Below are positions 1 to 11,553 of a stretch of DNA of 64,000 nt, one piece after another (position 1 is the first letter of the stretch; every line of letters begins with the position of its first letter). Source of the stretch: Hysterangium stoloniferum (lineage: Eukaryota; Basidiomycota; Agaricomycetes; Hysterangiales; Hysterangiaceae); contig WHVD01000066.1 of the NCBI GenBank assembly GCA_015178975.1, positions 1 through 64,000 on the forward strand, in the 5' to 3' direction. The notes below the pieces were generated by a model that was not told the origin of the DNA, did no database searches, and worked only from the letters and a program-made list of their open reading frames with translations. The position numbers were made by a program, and so were the translations under genes.

Positions 1-1452
1 ATCTCTACACTCTAGATACCCCTTTCACCCAATGCGGTGGTTACTCCTTCTCACTACTTTGTGGGAGCAAACAGACTCCTGTACTTTCGTGACTCGGACT
101 GGAAAAGTCGAGTCTGTGTGCCCAGTACCATGACTAACTCTATCTTAAGGTTGGTACATGATAACCCTTTTGAGGGAGCACACGCCGGAGGCCAACGGTT
201 CTTCAACCTGATGAAAGACCGGTTCTTTTGGCCAAAAATGCTACAAGATTGCTTGTCGTACGCACGTACCTGTGACATTTGCCAAAAAACCAAAGTTGAT
301 CGCACCGGTCGTCAAGGAGCCCTCAGACCTGCCGACGTACCTTTTAGGCCTTTCGAAGTAATTTCTATGGACTTAATCACAGGACTACCCGACTCAGGGA
401 AGGATTCTTATTCTGCAGTCTTCGTCGCCGTTGATAAATTGACGTGTTTCGCTATTACCATACCTACTTTCTCGAACCTTACAGCTGAAGGATTCGGATG
501 AATATTTGTCAAACAAGTGGCCAGCCCCTTCGGACTGCCCTTTCGAATAATCTGTGATCGGGACAAGAGATGGACCTGCAGGTTCTGGCGGGAAGTCTGT
601 AGGATTTATGGTACTACCCTCACGGTATCTTCAGCTCATCATCCCCAGATGGATGGACAAACGGAGAATATGAATGCGACCATAGAACAGATGCTTCGAG
701 CCTATTGTGCTTCTGCTAAGGAGAGCTGGTCCCAATGGATTGAAGTGGTTGTCCACACGTACAACTCAACCGTTCACAGTTCCACGAACTACACTCTGGC
801 CTTCTTATTAATGGGATATCTCCCGAGAGGAATGTCTCGAGTTCTAGGAGGTGACGAACCCCTAGTTCCTAGAGAACTATCAGATAGCCCTATGGCCGAT
901 CAATGGATTCTCAAACTAGAAAATCATCGGCAGATGGCGCGAGATTCAATCGCTCGAGCTCAGGAGATTCAAGCATGAGCGTATAACAAGAAGCAAAGAC
1001 CTGTAGAAGATATCTCCGAGGGAGACCTCATATTGGTAAACCCCCACTCCCTCGAACTGGTGAAAGTCAAGGGAACTGGGAAGAAACTAATACAAAGACG
1101 GATTGGACCGTTTGAGGTGCTTGAGAAACTGAACCCTCAAGTATTTAGGCTTAAGATCCCCTCGGAGTATCCGATGCATCCAGTCATTAACCGGGACCAT
1201 CTCCAAAAATATCAACCCTCTCCTCCCAATCTCGGTCCAAGACCCCAACTTGAGAACCTAAGAGAGTTGAAACCGGATCATGAAGAATATGAGGTCGAAG
1301 CTATCGTTGGGCACAGAAAACAGCGAAATCACCTGCTATTTAGGGTACACTGGAAAGGTTATGGACCTGAGGAGGATTCGTGGCTAAACAGTACTAACCT
1401 CAGAAATGCTCCGGCACTTCTGAGGGCGTACAAGGCGCTGTTCAAAATCTAA
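1..1452 (+). pseudogene. Ty3/Gypsy pol 3' end: integrase and chromodomain, broken
   Basis: One reading frame runs through the block, interrupted by in-frame TGA at 499-501 and 976-978 (and TAG at 13-15), so it is a decayed pol rather than three genes. The order is an HHCC zinc-binding region (H pair near codon 45-55 of the first open part, then CDIC), an integrase catalytic core (D in SMDLITGLP, D in ICDRDKRW, E in DGQTENMN), a linker, and a C-terminal chromodomain (FRVHWKGYGPEEDSW). This is the chromovirus branch of Ty3/Gypsy. Reverse transcriptase and RNase H would lie left of the window. The element continues into a further ORF, PPT and LTR up to 4403. It is inserted in a minus-strand Gypsy gag. 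Both main stops are TGA where an arginine CGA is a likely ancestor. Confidence 0.9.
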
Positions 1453-1694
1453 CGACATATATGCGCTCGAGGAAGCATCTATTCTATCAATGATTCTGTT
1501 TCTTTTGTAACTTCCTTCCAGAAACATTTCAGCCGTTCAGTGAGCCGTCTCATTGGCATCTATTCTCTTTCATTTTTACTCTCCTTCCGATTGGTTGGGA
1601 CAACCCCTCGTTGACGGTGGAAATATTTTATTCAAAACCCGGCCACAATTACTGAACCTCATTTAACGACCAACTGAGTGGAGTTTCAGTTTAA
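1453..1694. other. Spacer after pol, no gene seen
   Basis: This stretch between the pol stop and the TATA-like leader is T/C-rich with no coding potential on either strand. It is probably the 3' untranslated part of gag-pol. Confidence 0.5.
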
Positions 1695-1812
1695 TATATA
1701 TATAAAAAGTACACGTAAAATCGCATAAATTTTCTTTATCTTTCATACCACGTCCTTCACCTATCTACAGCTCTTCCATCTACCTTCCACTTCATCACCT
1801 TGCCACGCTACG
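1695..1812 (+). promoter_or_regulatory. Putative promoter and leader of the downstream retroelement ORF
   Basis: A TATA-like run (TATATATAAAAAG, about 1697-1709) lies roughly 105 bp before the ATG at 1813. It is followed by a CT-rich leader, the usual look of fungal core promoters. It sits inside a retroelement between pol and the last ORF, suggesting that ORF could have its own transcript. Function is inferred from composition only. Confidence 0.4.
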
Positions 1813-3739
1813 ATGTTCCCATTCCAGCAGAACAAGCAAGTCCTCCCTAAGTTCAAGAAGGTCCCGCGGGCCCCAATAGCCAGTACGTCCACGACTGGTG
1901 GGGCATTCATTACCCGCATGCCTCGTACAGACAATGTCGAGAGCAATCAAGGTACCTTAGGACCTACCCCCTCGTCGACTTTCTCCTTTGATGCTGAGCC
2001 AAGGGGAGATAGCGGTACTGATTGGAGTAAGCCATTAGGGCACTCTTTCGGACCGTCGTCGGAAGAAGCTGCTGCTACCATGCGGAGGCAGGAAATGTTT
2101 ATGGAGGAACATAACGCAAGGAGGCTCACCCGCAAGAGAGAAAGACGCGCTGAGTATAGAAGTCAGCAGGAAGCTAGGGGAGCAAGAGAAGGAGTCCCCT
2201 CCAAGAGGCAGCGGCGCGAGGACAGAATACGTTTCGGAAACAGAGCTTCCGTGCCGATCCTTCCCCCCCCCGGGAGAGAAATGGGCCGACTTTGCAGAGA
2301 CAGATGATAGCGAGGGTGGAACGCCTTGCGTTAGAACGACAGGAGCCAAGAGCTGGAAGGAAAAGGAGGGTACCATCTTCTATGACTGGGAATTACTCCG
2401 GCATATTAAGTTGCGACAAATAATCCTTACCCGAGGGGACGGTCAAGCATTGCCCCCACGAGAAAAGGGACATTGTAGGGGACCAATCGATTTTTCCTCG
2501 GATGAGGATGAGGAGGGAGACAAGGATAGGGATGATGCGTATAGCATCCGATATCTGGGAGAGGACTGTCACGAAGGGTTCCTCCTCCCCTCGAAAGTTC
2601 GCTTCGTAACCAGCGACCCCAACCAACGACAAACACGGAGACCGTCATCCAAGGTATGGAGGGGTCATCGCCCTAGCCAACCGTCGCAGGAACACGAACC
2701 TTCCCCGATTCCAGTCCCACATCTTTCGCCGACGTCGAGGCCCCCTCCCGTCCTCCATCCTGCACACCCTCCCTCAGCCTCGATTCTAGCGCCTGGTCCA
2801 CGCCCTTCCCCTAAGACTATACCGGTCTCTACTCCACTTCCGCTGTCACTGGCTATCCCTCCCGACTCTCCTTATTCATATTGCGTGTCCTTAGGTAGCC
2901 CTATCCACGAGCTTTCACAAGAGCGAATGGACGTTGATTTGGACCCTCTTACACCGGACATCACCGTTCCAGCGACGAGTGGAAAAGCCAAGGAGATACA
3001 GAAGGCCACCACCCCTCTCCCAGAGCGATCCCCTATCCCTATCCCCATCTCTGACAGCCCGCCTTCCCCCACCGATCCCATCTCCACCACCTTCTGGACG
3101 CGAGTAGCTGTCAATTACCCTTCCAAACAGTTCCCCATCGGAAGGGTACTATCACAGCTAGCGCTGGTACTCCAGCAACCGGTCCTTCAAGGGAGCCTTG
3201 AGGGTTGTCGCGGTCTCACTCCATTGTCCGAGATAATGAAGGACTTCTATCTCTCCTTCGAGGATCCCACAGAGGGGGAGAACTTTGCGCGAGCAGCTCG
3301 GGGGGTTAAACTCTCTATGTTCCAGCATATCATAGTGGAACCCCACCGTCTGCCCCCAGACTCAGCGAGCGTCCTCTCTATTGCTGGCCTTGTAGATCTA
3401 CTCGAGGCCCTCGTCCTGACGCCTCCCATAGAGACCCCTATGCAGCCACAGGTTCCTGCCCCGTTACCCGCGTCTTCGTCTCCCCTCCCCAATGCTCCTC
3501 TTCTTGTGCAAATTTCCGCTCCCCCGATTAGTGTGCGCGCAGTCGTTCGTTGCAGGGAGAAGGCTTACAGACGCTGGGCCGACTCCTTGCACAGGGATTC
3601 TAGTGATTTGGCTCGAGTGAGAATAGCCGAGACCTTCAGAGTAAAACGGGAACGATGGGGAAACATCATTTTGGACCTAGGGGGATCCTCACAGGCAGCT
3701 TGGGGCGGCATCCCAGACGCTCTTCGACACCTTGTATAG
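1813..3739 (+). pseudogene. Extra ORF (ORF3) of a Gypsy element, between chromodomain and 3' LTR
   Basis: About 642 codons. The N-terminal part is open from 1813 to 2307; the rest is open in the +2 frame from about 2276 to 3739. The two join if one C is removed from the nine-C run at 2263-2271, so a homopolymer indel (real or a sequencing error) is the only break. The protein has a basic, glutamine/arginine-rich segment with KRQRRED, an acidic patch (SSDEDEEGDKDRDD), a long proline/serine-rich middle, and a more conserved-looking C-terminus rich in R/E/L. I do not recognise a domain; it does not look like capsid, protease or envelope (no membrane segment). It ends 25 bp before the LTR, directly upstream of the PPT, so it belongs to the element. 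Unlike the pol next to it, it has no TGA stops. Confidence 0.6.
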
Positions 3740-3754
3740 CACATCCCTTCGAAC

Positions 3755-3764
3755 TGGGGGGCAC
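3755..3764 (+). other. Polypurine tract
   Basis: The run TGGGGGGCAC abuts the LTR start TGTGAA, the position of the plus-strand primer in LTR retrotransposons. It shows that the LTR to its right is the 3' LTR of the element on the left. Confidence 0.7.
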
Positions 3765-4403
3765 TGTGAAGGGTATGCATATATCATGATTGGACTGTGG
3801 AATAATACATATATTATAGTATTTTATTATTTAGTTCTTACTCTTTTTCCCTAACTCTCTATATCTTTCGAGCATACCCGTATTTCTTAGTTCGAAGTCT
3901 TGTGTATATCTATGGGCGCTCTCAGCGCTAAATCTCAGACATCTTTTACCCAGCAGACACCACCTCGAAAACAACCCAGACGTCGAATAGTGAGAGGTGT
4001 CAAGGGTAATATCTAAGCTACCTATAAGGGTAGCGTTCTCTAGTCTCCTGACATACTTTGGACTCGAACCGTGAAGGTCGAGTTCCACTCTAAGGTCTTT
4101 GCGCTCATCGACGCTATAGTCAACTCACGCTATTATCTCTTTACTTCAGATATTCGGCTTCTCGTTGATTATCTATTTACATTTAGCTACGAGTTGCACC
4201 ATAAAGGTCAACTCTTTGTTCTCTCATTCTAGCCGTCAAGAGCAACTGTACAGTTGCTCTTGTGACGTGTAGCGTGTCTCCTTGCTAGTACTGTCAGTCT
4301 AGCAATCTACAGTATTGTACTGAACGGTCAATACTTTCTAATAGTAGTTGAATAAACACTATTCTTCATATATTGAGCGGTAGGAATCTAACGACTCTTC
4401 ACA
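3765..4403 (+). repeat. 3' LTR of Gypsy element (family C)
   Basis: 639 bp, starting TGTGAAGGGTATGC and ending ACTCTTCACA, so the ends form a perfect 6-bp inverted TGTGAA/TTCACA. Relatives sit at 24973-25446 (solo) and 33392-34068; all share the start, a TTAGTTCGA segment and the ACTCTTCACA end. The base after it (4404) resumes a minus-strand Gypsy frame, marking an insertion boundary. Confidence 0.88.
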
Positions 4404-7400
4404 CAATGAGAGCCTTTACTGGTCGACCATTAAGGAACACCTCAATGACAACTGGTTTTGGCAACCAGCGAGTAAAATCCTTGGGCTGCATTGAGGTATG
4501 CTCGACTGTTTCGACACCTCCATAGTTCGACTGATCCCATTTTTTCCCAGCCATCTTCCCCTTAGGGATATCAACACCATTTACAGAAATGATAGGCTCG
4601 GATGAATCCTCCTTGGTTGCCTGCTGAGTGAGTATCTAAGGAACGCTCCACTCCTCACGTTGTAGGTGGTCTGGAGTCACTATATACTTAACAGCCAACT
4701 CCCAGTCGTGGATTTCATATAATCCAGCGGTACAACAGACTCAGAACTGCTGTCTTTCCACACCATAGATATCTCAACAGATACTTGTCGTATAATATAT
4801 GCGAAAGTGAAGCTCCAATAGCTGGCACATAGCATCTCGACAGTATCTTCTAAAGGCAGGCATATCACGGGAGAACCCAGGTATGTGTTCCTCATATACA
4901 GCCTGTATTTTATCTTTGAAGTCCTCATTAAGCCTTATGACAGACCAAGGCATAAACAATGGAAGGTCAGTATTCGCTTCATCCCAGATACAGAGTCCAG
5001 TGTCTTCAGTGTAAACCCTAAAGCACATGTCGGGGGAAATACCTTCCTGCAATGCTTCTTCTGGCAGGAAGTATTCATGCAATGCCCCCAGAAGCAGGTG
5101 TCCCGATGTGACCTCCCCTGAACTGGGTGGGTCATCATCCCCCAGTGACTCTCCCTGTTCCATTGCTCCCTCCATTATTACAGTGGTACTTACCACTTGT
5201 GAAATGGCCCAGTCACCACTGAAGAGGGCTGGTTTGCTGACTGCCATGTATAATTGGGGTTGAAGGCGGTCAATAATCTTGTATGTCCAGTATAACTGAT
5301 CAAACACCACCTGAAAATTCTCAGTGTGTCATATTCCAGCAGCAACTGAATCAGAATTCGAGACGTGTACACAGCAACGCTGTTGTATAATTGCCGCAAC
5401 CTTAGCTCAGTCAGGGCATTGGGCAGGGAGCTGTTTCCCAGCCCATTGCTCGTTATCGACTATACTTTGGGCCACTCGATACCCAGGCTCCCTACAGTCT
5501 CTCTTTCCAATTCACAGGATAGTTCCGGGTAAGACGTTATCCTTCACTAGAAAGTCCACAATTGAGTAGGTAACCACAAATCGTGTCAGCGGATTATGCC
5601 CCTCAGCTATGGCTGTGTCTGGCCTGAAGAATTCAGTAATCGACTTCTCCAGCCATGCAGTGTAAATGTGATTGTGTAAACTATCAAATTCCTGCTGGAC
5701 CTCCTCAGTTCCCAGTATGAAGGAGGCCATTCGAAGAGGTATTTCAACCTGCTCCTTCTTCTTTTCCAATTTGGCGAGTCATTGCACCCAAACAGACCCA
5801 GCTGACACATGGTTTCCCCATTTTGGAGCAGGCACAACCTTCCCCTGAGGGCAATTTCACGCTTCATGATCTTCTTTCTTACACATGAAACACCTCCCCT
5901 CTGCCCGAAGCTGGTTCATCTCCCTTCGACTGAGTTTTTCCTGCGGCGCTTTCATCACAGTTCCCGTTACACCCGACCCTGAGGAAGTGGTAGGACGAAA
6001 AGTATTTCACATACTGTCAGTCTGACCCACTGTCTGTTTAGCACACTCATTCTGTTGTGGCCAGGATCAGTTTGCTCCAGTTGAAGGGGTCTCTCGTCAT
6101 CCTTTCTCTGCCTGATGAAACTCCTGAGCAGCTTCAAATCATGTTGCTGTTTTGATAAGTCGCTTCCACGAGGTATTGTCTGGATTTAAACCATTATCTA
6201 ACCACTTTTCTTTGATATAGTGGTGCGCCCCATCCCACACAATTTGTTTAAGCTGACGCTCTTGCATATCAGGGAAATGCATAGCACTATTCTCCACATC
6301 TCATGCAAAATCACGGAAACAATTTCCACCCTGCCAGGCTGAGGTCAATCGTTTCCGCAACCTCAGCTTATAATCTGCAGGGAAACAATAATAAAAAAGT
6401 CCATCATAAACGGCTTTTAGTGTCCATCATAAACGGCTCAAGGCCACATGTTTCATATAGAATGCGCTGGCCTTGCCATCCAAGAAGTAAATTATTAACT
6501 TCACAGCCCATTTCCGATCTAACCCATTGATTTCTGTCCACAGATCATTGGTGTATACAAAGGCTTCCAGGACATCAAGGTCAGCTATGCCAGTGTACAC
6601 CACAGCTTGCTTCATCTTGACTCCTGCTAAAAGTTTCTTAGTCCGCTTGGGGTCAGCTGCGGACCGCTTGCATCTTTCAGATTTTATCCATTTAGAACTG
6701 GGTGAGTTTTTCTTTCTATTCTTCTTCTGGCCTGCTTTCAATGGGCCTCCAGTATCATCCTCTGACTCCGACCTGAATTAGGTGAGTCTGCACTCCTATT
6801 AGCTGACCATTCAGTTGTAGTGCTACTTGATGATTCCTCCGACCCATCGCTACTGGAGGAACTGCTTGAATCAAAGGGTGGTCTGAATTCTCCTTGCCCT
6901 CTGACTGCAAAGTACCCACCCTCAGGCACTTGTGAAAACTCTCTCACATATCGGCTGGTCACTCTCTTGGGCTGTAGACCCCTTGAAGGCTTACTAGTCT
7001 GCCTCTCATTTGTGGCAGTAGAGTATGGACGTGAGGTCGTTTTACTCCCATCCCCCAGGATATTCTCGCCCTCCATTCGTGCCTTCCCCTTAGTGGATCA
7101 GGATGACCCTTCTGGTCTCATTTCCTCAGCACTTGCAGGCTCCATTACATCAGATGTAAGTGCATTGTCTTGTACCTCGATGATAATAGCACTTAAGTTT
7201 TTCATCTTCCATGGGCGCAGTGTTGGGTAGGGTCCATGTCCTGGGCAGTGGCCCCAATGGATCCTCATCAGAATCGGAACTATCTGCCCATCTAAACTCT
7301 GGAGCTGGGCGGTGTTCCAGAACCGTTATCTCTGCTTCCTCCTGCCTGCTTTCATCTTCATTACTGCCACTCCCCACCTCAAACCACTCTGGAAAGTAAA

Positions 7401-7899
7401 GTGACTGAGATTGAAGAAGAGGTTTCATGGCTTGATGCTTCATTCGGAAAGTCTTTCGCGGAGAGGCAATCTCTTCTGGGTGCAGAAGACCATACTGCTG
7501 AGTCCAGTTACGGAGGGAGATCTGAGTACTTGAATACTCATTGTAAGTGGGAAGAGGGGTTGTCTTCTCCTCATTACATATTGACTCTTTTCTCGAGGCG
7601 TCACCCTTAGGGTTACCAGCCCTTCCACATAGAGTGGGCATCGAGGAATCAGAGGTAGATAGCGATACCCCTTCCATCTCGGCATCACAGTCCATCCTCC
7701 CCCCCTTCCCTGCTAGTGCAGAGCTAAAAGGTTTGGGGCCCATGGCATGCAAAGGTGAAGAAGTATTACTTACAGAATCAAGAGCCGTATTATCAACATT
7801 ATCACCATCCACCTGTCATCGAACAACACTCTTGCTCCAAATGGGGATTGCACTTCGGATGGTGCCTCGTCGAGTGATTGGTTGATTGATTTCAGACAT
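4404..7899 (-). pseudogene. Decayed Gypsy gag with start of aspartic protease, minus strand
   Basis: Reads right to left from an ATG at 7897-7899. Parts in order are an acidic/serine-rich N-terminus (7812-6738), a capsid-like stretch (6741-6427, with LDRKWAVKLIIYFLDG), a CCHC zinc knuckle of CX2CX4HX4C spacing (5892-5851), a long post-knuckle region (5769-4774), and the first strand of a retropepsin (FLNGRPVKALI) ending at 4404. There the plus-strand element cuts in just before the expected catalytic DSG. It is broken by several frameshifts and stops, mostly TGA (7816-7818, 7098-7100, 5857-5859 inside the zinc knuckle, 5779-5781, 5512-5514). The rest of pol would lie left of the window. It is not functional. 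Confidence 0.8.
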
Positions 7900-8407
7900 C
7901 TTGACAAAACTATTTATGTTGAACTACAGGTGCATGCATAGTAAAAGAACTTAGTGGGTGATCAGTCCACTAGTAGTGTTAATAAAGAATGTTAAATAGG
8001 AAACAATATACTCAAAAAGTGTAAGGGTTCCACTATGAAGGAGTAGCGTAATCCCTCAGAGAGCTCTTTGCAAAAGGGAACGAAATGAGTAGGACTAGGT
8101 TCCTATTCAAAAGAGACTAAGGTAACAATACAAGAGATCTACCTATTTATGATAATAGCAGTATAGCCCCTTGCAACAAGTAAAAAACCCATGAAACAAA
8201 CAACTAGTAGTCCAAGACACCACCGGCCAGGCAGGCCCAGCAGCCCCGATGCCAAGTCCACCCTAACCCAAGTCTGCTACCGTTACACACGTGTGCAATT
8301 CCCGTTCGTAGTGGCCATTTTAAGAATACAAAATAACCTTTTTGATGGAGATGGCCATGTCAAGGCACCACAAAAGCTATCTAAGTAGGAGTTGGCATAG
8401 ATGAAGT
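7900..8407. other. Upstream leader of the minus gag, no gene seen
   Basis: No coding frame. It probably contains the 5' leader and perhaps 5' LTR remnants of the minus-strand Gypsy element, but I could not find clear TG...CA ends. It is interrupted by the Copia insertion at 8408. Confidence 0.4.
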
Positions 8408-8633
8408 TGTTGGAAGGTGAAGAAAACACCGTTCTGCTTTTCCCGATCAGGGGGCAATATGACCTGAGACATAAAGGTTCTTCCGCCCTTTGTTCTCGGG
8501 CATATCACCCCGACTCCCCCAGCACCTACATAATCGAGAAAACATATATAAATGAGGCAACTACTGTATAGTTACAAGTAGTCGATAATACTTATCCATG
8601 ACTCCCTAATACTACGGGTCTTGAATTTTAACA
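8408..8633 (+). repeat. 5' LTR of the non-autonomous Copia
   Basis: 226 bp, TGTTGGAAGG...TTTTAACA, with a TATATAAATGAGGC promoter-like box near 8550. It matches 11554-11779 almost exactly. Confidence 0.92.
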
Positions 8634-8645
8634 GGTTATGGGCCC
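8634..8645 (+). other. Primer binding site of Copia
   Basis: GGTTATGGGCCC directly follows the LTR. The same motif begins the body of the second plus-strand Copia at 29642. It is the typical Copia primer site in basidiomycetes (recognised from memory). Confidence 0.75.
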
Positions 8646-9739
8646 CGGCTCGCACCGTATAACCAAGTCTCGAAACACTGTCCAATTGTGTTTTCGAGTC
8701 TCAAGACCCACCTTCCACTTTCTGCACAGGTTGTATTCATCTTCGAAATACTCTTCACAATATTTTCTTTAGGGCTCATTGTTCTTACAATGGTACTAAT
8801 CACCCCATTATTTTTGGTTGAACCTGGGGACAATTCTACCACAACAATAATCATTCGAAAACACATTTATCACATCTATCATAATTCTATTCAACGCAAC
8901 TACATCATTTCCCTCCAACCTCATTTTCTTTTTTGGTCTACCCTACTAGCTTGTGTTTTAAGCGGCAGTATTGCACAATCTATATCTCTCGATGACTCAT
9001 TGATTCGAGGACTGGATGCCACCGTTCAACAATCGACAACTCATATATGTAACGTCTCAGAAATCACGCGACAGTGTGAGGAGGAGTGTTGAGCATCAAG
9101 ACACCACATAGTCGCGTCGGCCATCCTTATCGGCTCAGCACTGTCCCTAATCGCGTCTGTCCACCAATTTCCAAATTCCGCCCACATCACCTTGTCATTT
9201 CACTGTCACCTCTGAGTGAAACTATTTGGTGCTACCTTACACCACCATCCTTTTGTGTCATCTACTCCACTGTTCTACAGTCTCCATCACATTGGTTCCT
9301 ATCATGTAATGGCCATGACACTTATCTTATCCGTCCCTTTGCATGGCTATGGTGGCAACAGGAAGAGTAGTGTGGTGAGGAGGAGTGAGAAGAGAACACT
9401 GCACCATGGAAGGAAGCGGCGCCCCTTTGTTTAGGTTACGATGCTCAGCAATCATCTATTCAGCATACCATGGAGCCTGAGGCGTTCATGGACTTACTAT
9501 TCTTAGCCTGGCATGTAGTCACGTCCGCTTCATTGTCTCATCGTCACCACATGTTTTGACAGCGTCTGCACTCAACGTGCTCAACTTTGTCACCTTATCT
9601 GGCCTATCCAATCGGCGATGCAAGGATGTCTGCTATCACGACAGTGTCCATTTCAAACACTGCCCACAACATTACGATGCATAAATGTCGTTTTATTATC
9701 GCCTCTGTGCGAATTTTTACTGTGCCATTCTGCACCATC
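8646..9739 (+). other. Internal non-coding part of the Copia derivative
   Basis: The longest open frame (8688-9092) is hydrophobic with no recognisable domain and sits where gag should begin; I treat it as chance. Nothing else is seen. Confidence 0.4.
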
Positions 9740-10040
9740 TGTAAGGGCGACTCTCTAGACCGCACTGACTCGCACTAAGACAGAGTTGGGGCACTAGCAG
9801 AGGGAATCCGAAGTTAGTTTATATCTATCTAGTTATATACATACAAATTGCAGTACTACTTACCTAGCAGAGGGAATCCGAAGAGAAAAGTCTAAGGAAC
9901 CCTCGGCTAGCGTGTGACTAACTAAAGTGTAGCGGAGTTTGAAAATGTGATAAAAACAAGGTACCTTTACCCTGGACTTATGAGACTAGACTCTGACAAG
10001 TCAAAAGTGAATTTGAGGAACTTAAGGTTGTCCCCTGACA
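9740..10040 (-). repeat. Solo LTR of Gypsy family A, inside the Copia
   Basis: 301 bp. On the minus strand it starts TGTCAGGGGACAAC. It is homologous to the LTR at 35069-35370. Flanks are CCATC (9735-9739) and CCGTC (10041-10045), a 5-bp duplication with one change. No body is attached, so it is a recombined solo LTR. Confidence 0.85.
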
Positions 10041-10184
10041 CCGTCATCTTACTATCGCCTCTGAGTGAACATTTCACTGTACATTCTGCATCGGCACCAT
10101 TTTTTCCGGATCGCCTCTTTCCAATGTCTGCTGTTGGTGACAAAAATATTGGCACATTTATAAGGTATCTCAAGCACATTTATA

Positions 10185-10430
10185 ATGGCACAGATTAAAC
10201 CTTTTCTGGGAACTGCCTGTTCCACAGTCTACCTTTTAGGGACAAAATTTATGGCAGAAGATTACCCTTTTTTTTTTGGAACCGCCTGTTCCAAGTTGAC
10301 CGTGACCACCCCTGTCTGGCCGGTGACGAAACTTACAGCAATATATCGAGCAAAACAAAAAAACTCGAATTTTCTTGGAACCACCTGTTCCAAAGTCTAC
10401 CACAACCACTCCTCAATAGGAATTAGGGGA
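10185..10430 (+). repeat. Three degenerate direct repeats with a CCTGTTCCA core
   Basis: Segments near 10200, 10280 and 10380 share GGAAC-GCCTGTTCCA followed by a TCTACC/TTGACC tail, spaced about 90 bp apart. Each contains a short palindrome GGAAC...GTTCC. They lie in the non-coding body of the Copia derivative. Confidence 0.6.
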
Positions 10431-10644
10431 AGTAAATCGAACCATCTCTAATGGTAATTTCGGGGACAAAAATTAACGGCACATTTAGCTAATGCCGGCT
10501 TAACGGCACACTTACAAACCCTTATTTCATCCCCCCAACATGCACATGCATAATCGGGGAGGAACAACCACTTTTCGGAATAAGACCTTATTAATATACC
10601 ATGGCAAAGCAGGCAACTCCCAATCTTGCACAACAGATTTTTTT

Positions 10645-11075
10645 AGGGCAAATCCGACTCTGGGACACTCATTAGCCCAGTATTTGATCCGATTACCTTT
10701 CAACAGATCATTGGTCCTTATACAAGACTATGCAAGTCGAGGAGAATTTAGCCCTCCCTTATGTGACTTAGCAATCATTTTTTTTGGCCAACAACTTAGG
10801 GCAAATCCAACTCTGGGACACTCATTAGCCCAGTATTTCATTCAATTACCTTTTAACAGTATGTCGATGTTCGTACAAGCCTATGCCAGTCGAGGAGGAG
10901 AATCTAGTCCTACATTATGCAACTCAGCAAGCTTGTCTGGCCGACGACTGCTACTTATTTCTACAATTGTCTAACAGTACGTCGACGTTCGTACAAGCCT
11001 ATGCCAGTCGAGGAGGAGAATCTAGTCCTACATTATGCGACTCAGAAAGCTTGTCTGGCCGATGACTGCTACACC
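10645..11075 (+). repeat. Tandem duplications inside the Copia derivative
   Basis: A block around CTCTGGGACACTCATTAGCC occurs twice (near 10655 and 10808). A block of about 117 bp around CCTATGCCAGTCGAGGAGG occurs twice almost identically (near 10878 and 10995), with a weaker third copy near 10728. It is stepwise internal duplication in a non-coding element body. Confidence 0.75.
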
Positions 11076-11446
11076 TTTTGTGACCCGACAAAGCAGATAA
11101 AAAGGGAAAACTCGACTTTTATTATCACAACTATTTCGTGGCGTATCAAGTCCTACAACTAAAGTTATCATTTTTTTTGGGGGGCAGCATTCACGCTTAC
11201 TAGTTTCGAAAAAGAATGGACTGGAGAGTTCAAAGTGGATCATGGCCAGCTACCATTTACGACTCGAATTCACTTTCAATTCCAATCACAACCACCCCCG
11301 CAGCACACAGCACATTGGATCCTATGTATCACAATCTCACTTTCCGAAGTGTGGTGGCAATTTTCCCAAATTTATTATCATCCATTCCATTATCTCAACT
11401 TCCTTTGACATTCACATCTCACTCAATATACTGCAGCAAACCATCC

Positions 11447-11521
11447 ATGACCGACATATTCACGAAGGCCCTGGAAGGTCCACAATCCATGGGACTACGA
11501 AGACTACTTGGTCTACAATAA
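11447..11521 (+). pseudogene. C-terminal relic of Copia pol
   Basis: About 24 codons starting MTDIFTKALE and ending RRLLGLQ-stop. This matches the last residues of Copia RNase H (compare ADIFTKAL in the complete frame at 14707-19077). It is followed within about 30 bp by the PPT and 3' LTR, as in full Copia elements. It shows the element is an internal deletion of a true Copia. Confidence 0.75.
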
Positions 11522-11553
11522 GACAGCGGTAGAAAAGCATCAGTGAGGAGGAG

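Noticed and set aside
499-978. In-frame TGA codons as recoded sense codons
   Set aside because: Host genes in the same window use TGA as a normal stop (the dehydrogenase ends in TGA) and the affected frames also have frameshifts; decay is simpler.
2035-3492. Several minus-strand frames opposite ORF3
   Set aside because: Shadows of a GC-biased, proline-rich coding frame; no introns or motifs.
6300-7885. Plus-strand frames across the minus Gypsy gag
   Set aside because: The minus strand carries recognisable capsid and zinc knuckle; plus frames are shadows.
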